From contig CM065701.1 of the NCBI GenBank assembly GCA_017654935.2, positions 177,501 through 241,500 of the forward strand: 64,000 bases of DNA, given 5' to 3'. The notes below the pieces were generated by a model. That model was not told where the DNA came from and ran no database searches. It worked only from the letters and a program-made list of their open reading frames with translations. Of the stretch, positions 1-10,895 are shown one piece after another. This DNA comes from Phymorhynchus buccinoides (Eukaryota; Mollusca; Gastropoda; Neogastropoda; Raphitomidae). The position numbers and the translations under genes are program-made. Position 1 is the stretch's first letter, and each line of letters begins with the position of its first letter.

Positions 1-210
1 GTGCGAACGAGGCAGGAAAAGCTGGTGACGTCGAAACAACACGATCAGTGGAACTGGAGGATGACGCTGAAGCGAAAGTAAAGTCGCCGGACAGCAACAA
101 GTGTGCGAAGGAGAAGGAGGCAGAGGAGGGAGGGGAAAACTCGCAAGATGTTCAAGAATCATCGGCGGAAAAAGAGACGGAGGTTTCTTCTGAACTCGTT
201 CCCCTCAAAG
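1..210 (+). CDS. TIF1-like gene, partial exon: acidic linker inside the RING domain
   Basis: Reading frame 3 is open from base 3 to 210 and ends at a good donor (CTCAAAG|gtaaga) with one base left over (phase 1). The 69 codons are rich in Glu, Lys, Ser and Asp (for example VELEDDAEAKVKSPDSNK) and hold no zinc ligands except one isolated Cys. The exon at 5906 starts with the two bases that complete the split codon and then gives the last RING pair C-P-Q-C. In vertebrate TRIM24 and TRIM33 a low-complexity linker sits between the sixth and seventh RING zinc ligands, and an intron falls just before the final C-P-x-C. I therefore infer that this is the 3' part of the RING exon, with the first six ligands left of the window. 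It could instead be an unrelated exon that happens to be phase compatible. Confidence 0.55.
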
Positions 211-901
211 GTAAGAAATAATCGACTGTGTTGGCAACAGTTGGGAGTTACGATGTGTTGATTTTGAATTACTTCCCTTCCTTTCTGTAAAGCAACCACA
301 GTCACTTCTGACTATTCTGTCGCTGTAACTTTAGGGGAATCTACGGAAATGCGCACTGAGGTACTACCGAGAAGAAAAAAGTTGACAGTAGAAGAAGACA
401 GAAAGCCTGGCCCAGCCAGCTAGATTCCCTTTGATGGTGCTAGGGGCAGTAGGGCCAAACCATGGATGCTGTATTTAGACAATCAGTTAATGTAGTGTCC
501 ATGGGCCTAACACATGAGCTATGCATGAGTGAAACTGACGTTGGAAAATGCCCAGTACAAATTCAGTTTACGCTCTCACGTGTCTGTGTCTTTCTGTGTT
601 TATCTTTCTGTCTCTGTCTTTACATACATGTCTGCCTGTCTCATTGCTCGCTCTCTTCAATCAATCATTTATTGTCCCATCATTAAAACAAGAAAATTTG
701 TCTTGCAATCGATCAATGCAACAAAGCAAAAACAGATAAATGCGAGGACCCTAATATGGGTGTCCGTACACATGAGCACCCCCCACCCCCACCACGGCAA
801 CGGAGTGACAGACCAGTCAATGTAACTTGCCCATCACCGTGCCACCATGTGAAAGAGTGAGAAATGCCCACATGCACAGAGACCCCAACATATTAAACAT
901 C

Positions 902-938
<37 letters not shown>

Positions 939-1024
939 TTCTCTATCAAAAATATTTTTACAGTTCTGATGAAGCAGGCAGACAAGTTTCTAAAACATGA
1001 AAATCAATACAATTAAATGTGATG

Positions 1025-1071
<47 letters not shown>

Positions 1072-1252
1072 TCACTCACACACACTCACACTCACAGACT
1101 AAGACACAGGTATGCTTGTATAAAATATTTAAGGATAAAATAACAAAATTATATAAAGTGAAATACAGGGTTTTAACATTAAAACATTGCACAATATTAT
1201 TGCCAAACACCCCCCTCCCCGCTTTCTCGTAATTTTCTTCCCCCACCCCACC

Positions 1253-1335
<83 letters not shown>

Positions 1336-1761
1336 TCTCTCTTCTCACATACATACACATACACAAACTTGCGCGCGTACACACAAGCACGCACACACAG
1401 AGACACAGACGCACACACACACACACACGTATACACACACACACATGGACAAAGTACCTTTGAAAGTTGTGCAGACAATCATACTGTAAGATTAAAAACA
1501 CTATCACACTATAACATTGCGCACGCTCGCGCGCGCATGTGTGTGTGTGCGCACACGTGCATGTGTGCAATGCACACATGTGTATGTGTGCGTGTCTGAA
1601 TTGAACATTCACTGACCAAAATCAGACCATGTACACTTCAAAGAACAAGCGAAAACTGATCAAGTCCTTTCAGCCATACACTTTAATAATATTACAGTAT
1701 CATGTGTGTTACTGTTAGAAAATGTTCTTTATGCCATTTCATGGTGCTCAAAGTGTAAACA
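211..1761 (+). other. intron 1, left part, with microsatellites
   Basis: No coding exon could be supported here. The intron starts with gtaaga at 211. It contains (AC)n at about 907-936 and 1030-1068, a (CT)n tract at about 1257-1341, and (AC)/(GT)-rich sequence from 1370 to 1600. The stretch around 655-900 is A-rich and looks like the end of an old retroelement, but I could not identify it. All open frames here are low-complexity translations of the microsatellites. Confidence 0.6.
1257..1341. repeat. (CT)n microsatellite
   Basis: About 85 bases of nearly pure CT dinucleotide. It lies between C-rich sequence (cccaccccacccccac) and an AC-rich tract. It is one of at least ten long CT/GA tracts in the window. 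Confidence 0.95.
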
Positions 1762-4700
1762 TGTCCTTGTAGAATGCCCTGAGGTTTTCCATGCCCTCTG
1801 TTGCAGAATGCCCTCAGTGTTTCCATGCCTCAGTGTTTACATGCCCTGTGTTGCAGAATGCCCTCAGTGTTTTCATGCCCTCTGTTACAGCATGCCCTGA
1901 GTGTTTCCATGCCCTCTGTTACAGCATGCCCTCAGTGTTTACATGCCCTGTGTTGCAGAATGCCCTCAGTGTTTCCATGCCCTCTGTTACAGCATGCCCT
2001 GAGTGTTTCCATGCCCTGTGTTACAGCATGCCCTGAGTGTTTCCATGCCCTCGTTTATAGCATGCCGTGAGTGTTTCCATGCCCTCTGTTACAGCATGCC
2101 CTGAGTGTTTCCATGCCCTCTGTTACAGCATGCCCTGAGTGTTTCCATGCCCTCTGTTACAGCATGCCCTGAGTGTTTCCATGCCCTCACAGTTTCCATA
2201 CCCTGCCCTGTGTTACAGCATGCCCTGAGTGTTTCCATGCCCTCTGTTACAGAATGCCCTGAGTGTTTCCATGCCCTCTGTTACAGCATGCCCTGAGTGT
2301 TTCCATGCCCTCTGTTACAGCATGCCCTGAGTGTTTCCATGCCCTCTGTTACAGCATGCCCTGAGTGTTTCCATGCCCTCTGTTACAGCATGCCCTGAGT
2401 GTTTCCATGCCCTGTGTTACAGCATGCCCTGAGTGTTTCCATGCCCTCTGTTACAGAATGCCCTGAGTGTTTCCATGCCCTCTGTTACAGCATGCCCTGA
2501 GTGTTTCCATGCCCTGTGTTACAGCATGCCCTGAGTGTTTCCATGCCCTCTGTTGCAGAATGCCCTGAGTGTTTCCATGCCCTCTGTTACAGAATGCCCT
2601 GAGTGTTTCCATGCCCTCTGTTACAGAATGCCCTGAGTGTTTCCATGCCCTCTGTTACAGCATGCCCTGAGTGTTTCCATGCCCTCTGTTACAGCATGCC
2701 CTGAGTGTTTCCATGCCCTCTGTTACAGCATGCCCTGATTGTTTCCATGCCCTGTGTTACAGTATGCCCTGAGTGTTTCCATGCCCTCTGTTGCAGAATG
2801 CCCTGAGTGTTTCCATGCCCTCTGTTGCAGAGAATGCCCTGAGTGTTTCCATGCCCTCTGTTACAGCATGCCCTGAGTGTTTCCATGCCCTCTGTTGCAG
2901 AATGCCCTGAGTGTTTCCATGCCCTCTGTTACAGAATGCCCTGAGTGTTTCCATGCCCTCTGTTACAGAATGCCCTGAGTGTTTCCATGCCCTCTGTTAC
3001 AGAATGCCCTGAGTGTTTCCATGCCCTCTGTTACAGCATGCCCTGAGTGTTTCCATGCCCTCTGTTACAGCATGCCCTGAGTGTTTCCATGCCCTCTGTT
3101 ACAGCATGCCCTGAGTGTTTCCATGCCCTGTGTTACAGTATGCCCTGAGTGTTTCCATGCCCTCTGTTGCAGAATGCCCTGAGTGTTTCCATGCCCTCTG
3201 TTACAGCATGCCCTGAGTGTTTCCATGCCCTGTGTTACAGTATGCCCTGAGTGTTTCCATGCCCTCTGTTGCAGAGAATGCCCTGAGTGTTTCCATGCCC
3301 TCTGTTACAGCATGCCCTGAGTGTTTCCATGCCCTCTGTTACAGCATGCCCTGAGTGTTTCCATGCCCTGTGTTACAGAATGCCCTGAGTGTTTCCATGC
3401 CCTCTGTTGCAGAATGCCCTCAGTGTTTCCATGCCCTCTGTTACAGCATGCCCTGAGTGTTTCCATGCCCTCTGTTACAGCATGCCCTGAGTGTTTCCAT
3501 GCCCTCTGTTACAGCATGCCCTGAGTGTTTCCATGCCCTCTGTTACAGCATGCCCTGAGTGTTTCCATGCCCTGTGTTACAGCATGCCCTGAGTGTTTCC
3601 ATGCCCTGTGTTACAGCATGCCCTGAGTGTTTCCATGCCCTCTGTTACAGCATGCCCTGAGTGTTTCCATGCCCTCTGTTACAGCATGCCCTGAGTGTTT
3701 CCATGCCCTCTGTTACAGCATGCCCTCAGTGTTTCCATGCCCTCTGTTACAGCATGCCCTGTTACAGGTGTTTCCATGCCCTCTGTTACAGCATGCCCTG
3801 AGTGTTTCCATGCCCTTCTGTTACAGCATGCCCTGAGTGTTTCCATGCCCTCTGTTACAGCATGCCCTGTGTTTCAGCCCTGCCCTGAGTGTTTCCATGC
3901 CCTCTGTTACAGCATGCCCTGAGTGTTTCCATGCCCTCTGTTACAGCATGCCCTGAGTGTTTCCATGCCCTCGTTTATAGCATGCCGTGAGTGTTTCCAT
4001 GCCCTCTGTTACAGCATGCCCTGAGTGTTTCCATGCCCTCTGTTACAGCCCTGAGTGTTTCCATGCCCTGAGTGTTTCCATGCCCTCTGTTACAGCATGC
4101 CCTGAGTGTTTCCATGCCCTCTGTTACAGAATGCCCTGAGTGTTTCCATGCCCTCTGTTACAGAATGCCCTGAGTGTTTCCATGCCCTCTGTTACAGCAT
4201 GCCCTGAGTGTTTCCATGCCCTCTGTTACAGCATGCCCTGAGTGTTTCCATGCCCTCTGTTACAGCATGCCCTGAGTGTTTCCATGCCCTCTGTTACAGC
4301 ATGCCCTGAGTGTTTCCATGCCCTCTGTTACAGCATGCCCTGAGTGTTTCCATGCCCTCTGTTACAGCATGCCCTGAGTGTTTCCATGCCCTCTGTTACA
4401 GAATGCCCTGAGTGTTTCCATGCCCTCTGTTACAGAATGCCCTGAGTGTTTCCATGCCCTCTGTTACAGCATGCCCTGAGTGTTTCCATGCCCTCTGTTA
4501 CAGCATGCCCTGAGTGTTTCCATGCCCTCTGTTACAGCATGCCCTGAGTGTTTCCATGCCCTGTGTTGCAGAATGCCCTGAGTGTTTCCATGCCCTCTGT
4601 TACAGCATGCCCTCAGTGTTTCCATGCCCTCTGTTACAGCATGCCCTGAGTGTTTCCATGCCCTCTGTTACAGAATGCCCTGGGTGTTTCCATGCCCTCT

Positions 4701-5905
4701 GTTACAGCATGCCCTGAGTGTTTCCATGCCCTGTGTTACAGCATGCCCTCAGTGTTTCCATGCCCTCTGTTACAGAATGCCCTGGGTGTTTCCATGCCCT
4801 CTGTTACAGCATGCCCTGGGTGTTTCCATGCCCTCTGTTACAGCATGCCCTGAGTGTTTCCATGCCCTGACAGCATGCCCTGAGTGTTTCCATGCCCTCT
4901 GTTACAGCATGCCCTGAGTGTTTCCATGCCCTGTGTTACAGCATGCCCTGAGTGTTTCCATGCCCTCTGTTACAGAATGCCCTGAGTGTTTCCATGCCCT
5001 CTGTTACAGCATGCCCTGAGTGTTTCCATGCCCTCTGTTACAGCATGCCCTCAGTGTTTCCATGCCCTCTGTTACAGAATGCCCTGAGTGTTTCCATGCC
5101 CTCTGTTACAGAATGCCCTGAGTGTTTCCATGCCCTCTGTTACAGAATGCCCTGAGTGTTTCCATGCCCTCTGTTACAGAATGCCCTGAGTGTTTCCATG
5201 CCCTCTGTTACAGAATGCCCTGAGTGTTTCCATGCCCTCTGTTACAGAATGCCCTGAGTGTTTCCATGCCCTCTGTTACAGAATGCCCTGAGTGTTTCCA
5301 TGCCCTCTGTTACAGCATGCCCTGAGTGTTTCCATGCCCTCTGTTACAGAATGCCCTGAGTGTTTCCATGCCCTCTGTTACAGCATGCCCTGAGTGTTTC
5401 CATGCCCTCTGTTACAGCATGCCCTGAGTGTTTCCATGCCCTGTGTTACAGCATGCCCTGAGTGTTTCCATGCCCTGTGTTACAGCATGCCCTGAGTGTT
5501 TCCATGCCCTCTGTTACAGCATGCCCTCAGTGTTTCCATGCCCTGTGTTACAGCATGCCCTGAGTGTTTCCATGCCCTCTGTTACAGCATGCCCTGAGTG
5601 TTTCCATGCCCTCTGTTACAGCATGCCCTCAGTGTTTCCATGCCCTCTGTTACAGTGTTTCCATGCCCTGAGTGTTTCCATGCCCTGTGTTACAGCATGC
5701 CCTGAGTGTTTCCATGCCCTCTGTTACAGTTACAGCATGCCCTGAGTGTTTCCATGCCCTGTGTTACAGCATGCCCTGAGTGTTTCCATGCCCTCTGTTA
5801 CAGCATGCCCTCAGTGTTTCCATGCCCTGTGTTACAGCATGCTCTGACTGTTTCCATGTCCTCTTTTGTAGAATGCCCTGAGTGTTTCCATGCCCTCTGT
5901 TGCAG
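1762..5905 (+). repeat. 34-bp minisatellite carrying a 3' splice site, about 120 copies
   Basis: The unit can be read as TTTCCATGCCCTCTGTTACAG (a pyrimidine-rich stretch ending in CAG) followed by CATGCCCTGAGTG, 34 bases in all. The last copy runs straight into the exon at 5906: its ...CTGTTGCAG is the acceptor and the next bases AATGCCCGCAGTG are the first coding bases. The array is therefore a tandem expansion of the exon's own acceptor region. The outermost copies are the most diverged (CCTTGTAG at 1763-1773, CTCTTTTGTAG at about 5866-5876), while central copies are nearly uniform. Common variants are GTTACAGCATG, GTTACAGAATG, GTTGCAGAATG and CCCTCAGTG for CCCTGAGTG. Most copies contain ATG-CCC-TGA, so every frame is closed about once per three units. 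Thirty-four is not a multiple of three, so copies cycle through all frames. Confidence 0.95.
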
Positions 5906-6169
5906 AATGCCCGCAGTGTAAGGAGCCCTTCACAGAGGAGTCCATCATCGACAATGTGTTTGTCAGAAAGCAGATAACCTGCTCCCCCCCTGACGCCTCA
6001 ATGGACCAGACCTGCAGCGGCTGCGAGGCCAACATGGCATCATTCTACTGCCCGCAGTGCGGGGACTGGCTGTGCAGCGACTGTGTCTCCGCTCACCGCA
6101 GAGTGCGCATGACCAAGGACCACCACCTGCTGACATTGGAGGAGGCTGCCACCAGGAAAGCTAACAAAG
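5906..6169 (+). CDS. TIF1-like gene, exon for RING end and B-box 1
   Basis: The acceptor is CTGTTGCAG|AA and the donor is AACAAAG|gtacat. The exon is 264 bases with phase 1 at both ends. It encodes the last RING pair (C-P-Q-C-K-E), then a segment like the ID-x-x-FV-K region of TRIM24/33 (SIIDNVFVRKQ). A B-box 1 follows with pairs CSGC, CPQC and CSDC and the histidines of AHRRVRMTKDHH. That last stretch closely resembles the AHQRVKFTKDH of vertebrate TIF1 proteins, which is why I place the gene there rather than among generic TRIMs. TIF1 proteins are nuclear E3 ligase/co-regulators that normally continue to a coiled coil, PHD finger and bromodomain; those last parts are not in the window. The frame stays open into the intron for only a few codons before TGA. 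Confidence 0.85.
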
Positions 6170-6705
6170 GTACATCAGTGATGTGAAGTAATGGAATGCT
6201 GTGTCATTGATGTAGTGTTAAATCCTTCATGACCAAGGACCACCACCTGCTGACATTGGAGGACACTGCCACCAGGAAAGCTAACAAAGGTATGTCAGTG
6301 ATGTGAAGTAATGGAATGCTGTGTCATTGATGTAGTGTTAAATCCTTCATGACCAAGGACCACCACCTGCTGACATTGGAGGACACTGCCACCAGGAAAG
6401 CTAACAAAGGTATGTCAGTGATGTGAAGTAATGGAATGCTGTGTCATTGATGTAGTGTTAAATCCTTCATGACCAAGGACCACCACCTGCTGACATTGGA
6501 GGACACTGCCACCAGGAAAGCTTACAAAGGTATGTCAGTGATGTGAAGTAATGGAATGCTGTGTCATTGATGTAGTGTTAAATCCTTCATGACCAAGGAC
6601 CACCACCTGCTGACATTGGAGGACACTGCCACCAGGAAAGCTTACAAAGGTATGTCAGTGATACATGATGTGAAGTAATGGAATGTTGTGTCATTGATGT
6701 AGTGT
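6108..6705 (+). repeat. 120-bp tandem repeat of exon end plus 5' splice site, five copies
   Basis: Bases from about 6108 (ATGACCAAGGACCACC) through the donor and roughly 60 bases of intron recur at an exact 120-base spacing, starting near 6108, 6228, 6348, 6468 and 6588. The first copy is the real exon end. The four downstream copies differ together from it (GAGGACACTGCC against GAGGAGGCTGCC) and carry AAAG|gtatgt where the exon has AAAG|gtacat, a better match to the donor consensus. None of the extra copies has an acceptor before it, so they are probably intronic decoys rather than exons. Confidence 0.92.
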
Positions 6706-7075
6706 TAATCAGTGATACATGATGTGAAGTATAGTACTGAGTGGTGAGTCTGATTTGTGTGTGTAATGTAATGCTGTGTCATTGATGTAGTGTTAATCAG
6801 TGATACATGATGTGAAGTATAGTTCTGAGTGGTGAGTCTGGTTTGTGTGTGAAGTAATGGAATGCTGTGTCATTGACGTAGTGTTAATCAGTGATACATG
6901 ATGTGAAGTATAGTACTGAGTGGTGAGTCTGGTTTGTGTGTGAAGTAATGGAATGCTGTGTCACTGACATATTGTTAATCAGTGAACTGATAAATGATGT
7001 GAAGTATAGTACTGAGTGGTGAGTCTGGTTTGTGTGTGAAGTAATGGAATGCTGTCATTGATGTAGTGTTAAATC
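6706..7075 (+). repeat. about 90-bp tandem repeat
   Basis: A block beginning GTGATACATGATGTGAAGTA recurs at about 6711, 6800 and 6891, and in altered form after 6975. Each block ends in the same TCATTGATGTAGTGTTAA intron sequence that closes the 120-bp unit. It looks like a secondary expansion of the intron half of that unit with extra sequence (GTGGTGAGTCTGGTTTGTGT). Confidence 0.85.
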
Positions 7076-7296
7076 CTTTATGATCAAGGACCACCTACTG
7101 TTGAGTTTAGAGGAGGAAGCCTCCAGGAAATAGTCCTCACCTCCCACAAGAAAACTGTCTCTGTTCTGTGAGAAATGTGAATGATAATAATGATGAATTT
7201 GATGATGATAATGATGAATTTGATGATGATGGTGATGAAGATGATGATTATTACGATGATGATGATGATGATGATGCATTGTGTTGAACAGAGCTG
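7076..7296 (+). pseudogene. relics of the B-box 1 exon end and B-box 2 exon start
   Basis: From 7076 the sequence TTTATGATCAAGGACCACC is a diverged copy of the B-box 1 exon end and carries an in-frame TAG. From about 7140 CAAGAAAACTGTCTCTG and TTCTGTGAGAAATGTGAATG resemble the start of the B-box 2 exon at 10922-10960. A (GAT)n tract follows at about 7190-7275, then GTGTTGAACAGAG, which resembles the acceptor region at 10886-10898. The order matches the real exon neighbourhood, so this is a decayed partial duplication cut on its right by the LINE at 7297. Confidence 0.7.
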
Positions 7297-7544
7297 TATA
7301 ATAATAATAATAATAATAGTGAATCATTTATATAGCGCACTCCTCCACCAAATGTGGAGCTCTATGCGCTTAACAACAACAAAATTAAAAAGCAAGAAAT
7401 TCAACAACAAAACAAATAGTCGCTCACACACATGCTAATAGGCATACACATACACACACCACCCCCACCCACGCAGGCACGCACGTACGCACATACACAC
7501 ACCCACACACTCGCGCACGCACGCACACGCATGCACGCACACGC

Positions 7545-7589
<45 letters not shown>

Positions 7590-7647
7590 ACCACTCACCC
7601 CACCAAAGAACACAATACAAAATACAATCAGTTCAATAAAGCATCAA

Positions 7648-7650
<3 letters not shown>

Positions 7651-7741
<91 letters not shown>
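7651..7741. repeat. (CT)n microsatellite inside LINE 3' UTR
   Basis: About 90 bases of uninterrupted CT. It lies next to an AC-rich tract (7440-7590) within the 3' UTR of the minus-strand LINE, so it reads as (AG)n in the element's own orientation. Confidence 0.95.
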
Positions 7742-7743
<2 letters not shown>

Positions 7744-7824
7744 ACAAAGCTGACGTAGACATTGCAGTCAACACAGTGAAACTAATCTAATAGGGGGGAG
7801 AATAGAGTCGAGAAGTAATGTGGC

Positions 7825-10507
7825 CTAAAGGTTGTGATTTAGCTTGAATAGGTGGGTCTTGAGAGCAGATTTGAAGCATTGCAAGGACTTGATATGGCGA
7901 ATTTCGCGTGGTAAGGAGTTCCAAACTGATGGGGCCGAAAAGGAAAAGGAGCGCTCACCAAACATTTTTGTTCGTGTAATAGGAACACAGAGAATTTTCG
8001 AATCCAAAGATGACCGCAATTGCCTTGATGGAGTATAGACAGAAAGCATGTCAGACATATAGCTAGGGGCATTTCCAGAGAAATAAGAATGACATAGAGT
8101 GGAAATTTTGTAGTCAATATGTGCTTTGATGGGAAGCCAATGGAGGGATATCAGGAGTGGTTGAACATGATGATACTTAGAGACCTTGAGGACAAGTCTG
8201 GCAGCAGAGTTCTGGACTTTTTGAAGCTTGTCAAGGAGGTGTTGGGGGCAGCCATACAAGAGTGAATTACAATAATCTAATTTAGAGAGAACAAAAGCGC
8301 AGACTAGTATCTTAGCAGTATCTATAGACAGGAGATGGCGAATCGTACCAATGCGACGCAGCTCACAGTATGCTGACCGACAGATAGTTTGAACTTGTGA
8401 GTCAACACTCATATCTTGAGAGATGTGGAAGCCAAAATTTCTAGCAGAAGGAGAAAAAGGTATTTGAGTGTCACAGACACAGATGGAATCAGGCTTTGGG
8501 TACGAAAGTTGTCTAGATGGAGAGTGGATGAACAAGGCCTCCGTTTTGTCGTCATTCAGCTTCAGTTTGTTTTGTAGCATCCATGATTTGATGTTGCGAA
8601 TGCAGAATTCCAGTGAAGATATAGAAGAAAGAATGGTAGATGGGGATACAGGCTTGTGGAGTTGTGTATCATCAGCAAAAGACTGAGAATCAACTGAATG
8701 AGAAGTGATCAACTCGGACAGTACAGAGGTTTAGTATACATGATGAAGAGGACTGGTCCAAGTACTGAGCCTTGAGGAACCCCACATGTGAGGCCAACCA
8801 TTGCAGAAGATGAGTCATTGATGGAGACAGACTGAGTTCGACCAGAGAGGTAAGACGAGAACCATGACAGAGCAGTGCCTGATATTCCATATGTGATTTG
8901 AAGCCTCTTAAGGAGTGTATGGTAGTCAATAGTATCCAAAGCAGCTGAAAGATCCAAAAGAGTTAATATAGACGCGTCACCAGAGTCAAGAGCTAAGAGA
9001 ATGTCATTAGTTACCTTCAACAGTGCAGTTTCAGTGCTGTGAAATGGCCTGTACGCTGATTGTGAACGACTGATGAGTTGATGTTCATTGAGATAGCCTA
9101 GGAGTTGATGAAGAACTAATTTCTCAATGATTTTCGATATGAAAGAGAGGTTGGATATAGGCCTATAGTTCTTTAGAGTGTTTGGGTCAAGGGATGATTT
9201 CTTTAGAAGTGGTTTGACAATGGCAGTTTTGAACACAGATGGAAAGGAGCCAGATATTAGAGAATTGTTGACAATATGGGTGAGAGTAGGGAGTAGATCA
9301 TCAAGATACTCTATGAAAAGTGGCGTCGGTATAGGGTCAAGAGGACAGGAAGTGGGTTTAGCTTTTAGAATGATCTTCTTCAATTCAAAGGCAGTAACTG
9401 GCTGAAATTCCAAGAACGTGGATGTTGTTCCTATTTGGTCAAACTGGGTGGTAAGTGTAGAAGAAACCTGATCAAGTTCGTTTCTGATCAGCTGGATTTT
9501 CTGAACAAAGTAGTCGTTAAAGACGTCAGGAAGGTCACAGTCAGGGTGGGTGGTAGGGAGGGGGGTGCTTGTAGCACGTCCAAGTAGTTTGCTGCAGATA
9601 GAAAACAGCCGACTAGAGGTCACTGCATTGTTTATTTGGTCAGTGTAAAAGGAGGATCTTGCTGTCAACACTATGTTCACTATTTTTCGTTTCGCAGCGT
9701 TGAAGATTTGTTTCGTAACGGTAAGGGGGGTCTTAAGCCATGCTCTTTCCGCTACACGCTTTTCTGACTTTGCGGAGTTCAGTTCATTGCTATCTAAAGG
9801 ATACCACGGCTCCAGTCTATCGGCATGCTCTTGGCGATGATGTAACGGCGCATGAGTGTCAATAACGCGAGTGAGAGCGCTGTTAAGTTCGTTGACCGTG
9901 GGGCATGATTCCGGGCAGATAGTCGCGCGCAACTCTGCTTGAAATGCCGATCTGTCCATGCCGCGTACATTACGAGACTGTCTGTACGATGGGGTGTCAG
10001 ATGGGACAGACAAACATAGTTCACAAACAATACAGAAATGGTCAGAAGCAAGAGATGGAGTGACATGAGTAGAGCGTAACAAATCATCATCTGGTCTATA
10101 AATTACCCAGTCCAGAATGTGGCCACGTTCATGAGATGGCTCGGTAACAGATTGACTAAAATGAAACGCACCCAAAGCATTAATCGTCTTAGTAGTTACA
10201 GGGCTATGCTGAGTGTCAAAATGAACATTTATGTCTCCTAATATAATACACTTTCCAGAAAGGTTATTACAGTACTCTAAAAGGTCAGGGAATTCACTGA
10301 GAAACATAGCGTCTGTCAGTTTATTTTTGCGGCTTGGTGGAGGTCAGTACACGCAGATAAGGTGGACAGGAGAAGACGACGTTGCCATGGTAACGCGAAC
10401 TGCTTCGAAACTGGGGTGTTGGAAGGGAAGGGCAGTGGAGGTGGAAATCTGCTTGGCCAGAGAGTTCTTGGAGATAAGAGCAATCCCCCCACCGCGTGAA
10501 GGGCGAG
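7825..10507 (-). pseudogene. LINE ORF2 (endonuclease-reverse transcriptase), broken
   Basis: Three pieces read in order on the minus strand. At about 10507-10340 an endonuclease segment ends in a TGA just before P-P-P-S-R. At 10307-8709 (532 aa) come the endonuclease end (GDINVHFD, SDHFCIV) and reverse transcriptase motifs KNYRPISNLSF, SAYRPFHSTETALLKV, LLDLSAALDTID and GVPQGSVLGPVLF. A frameshift near 8712 leads into 8712-7825 (295 aa), with the catalytic FADDTQL, then KLKLNDDKTE, LDYCNSLLYG and the usual WNSLP C-terminal block. Motif A has Leu where related elements have Phe (SAALD for SAAFD). The nonsense and frameshift make this copy non-coding. Jockey-superfamily membership is certain; the CR1-versus-L2 assignment is not. 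Confidence 0.88.
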
Positions 10508-10517
10508 GGAAGGGTAT

Positions 10518-10681
10518 TCACCCTGAAGAAAAACTGACGCTGTTCTGTGAGAAATGTGAATGGTGATGATGATGATGTTGGTGGTGATGATGGTGATGAT
10601 GATGGTGAATGCGATGATGATGATGATGGTGATGATGATGGTGATGATGATAATGGTGATGATGATGATGATGGTGAATGC

Positions 10682-10724
<43 letters not shown>

Positions 10725-10833
10725 TTGGTGGTGATGATGGTGATGATGATGATGATGGTGAATGCGATGATGATGATGATGGTGATGATGATGGTGATGA
10801 TGATGATGGTGATGATGATGATGATGGTGGTGG

Positions 10834-10876
<43 letters not shown>

Positions 10877-10895
10877 AATACATTCTGTTGAACAG
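10518..10895 (+). repeat. second copy of B-box 2 exon start followed by a (GAT)n tract
   Basis: From 10518 ACCCTGAAGAAAAACTGACG and TTCTGTGAGAAATGTGAATG copy bases 10921-10960 of the real exon. After GTGAATG the copy dissolves into about 320 bases of GAT/GGT trinucleotides with GAATGC interruptions (10560-10880). The tract ends in ATACATTCTGTTGAACAG, which is the acceptor of the real exon. Long Asp/Gly, Met/Val and His open frames here are translations of the trinucleotide repeat and not genes. Confidence 0.88.

Larger units (their letters stand above)
7297..10515 (-). mobile_element. CR1/L2-like LINE, 5' truncated, degenerate
   Basis: On the minus strand the element runs from within the endonuclease (R-P-S-R-G-G-G-I at about 10500) through reverse transcriptase to a 3' tail. 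The 3' UTR (7297-7824) contains (CT)n at 7651-7741 and AC-rich sequence at 7440-7590. It ends in a GC-rich motif around AGCGCATAGAGCTC and a short (ATT)n tail at 7297-7315, a typical terminus for this group. The second LINE at 60625-64000 shares the tail plan and about the same protein order. The insertion splits a duplicated copy of the B-box 2 exon start (left part before 7297, right part from 10518). No clear target duplication was resolved. Confidence 0.88.

Noticed and set aside
338..422. Possible extra exon (TTTAG|GGGAATCTACGG...) phase compatible with 210
   Set aside because: Acceptor is weak, the frame ends in TAG at 421-423, and no convincing donor precedes the stop; TIF1 proteins do not predict an exon here.
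1762..5905. CRISPR-like array of regular short repeats
   Set aside because: Units are contiguous without unique spacers, the DNA is eukaryotic and no cas genes are present.
1776..5921. C-P-E-C-F-H-A-L-C reading of the 34-bp array, which looks like part of a RING (C-x2-C, C-x-H-x2-C)
   Set aside because: The second C-x2-C does not follow, the frame closes at ATG-CCC-TGA every few units, and the unit is explained by the splice acceptor.
10518..10883. Poly-His, poly-Asp/Gly and poly-Met/Val frames
   Set aside because: Readings of a GAT/ATC trinucleotide tract in intron sequence.
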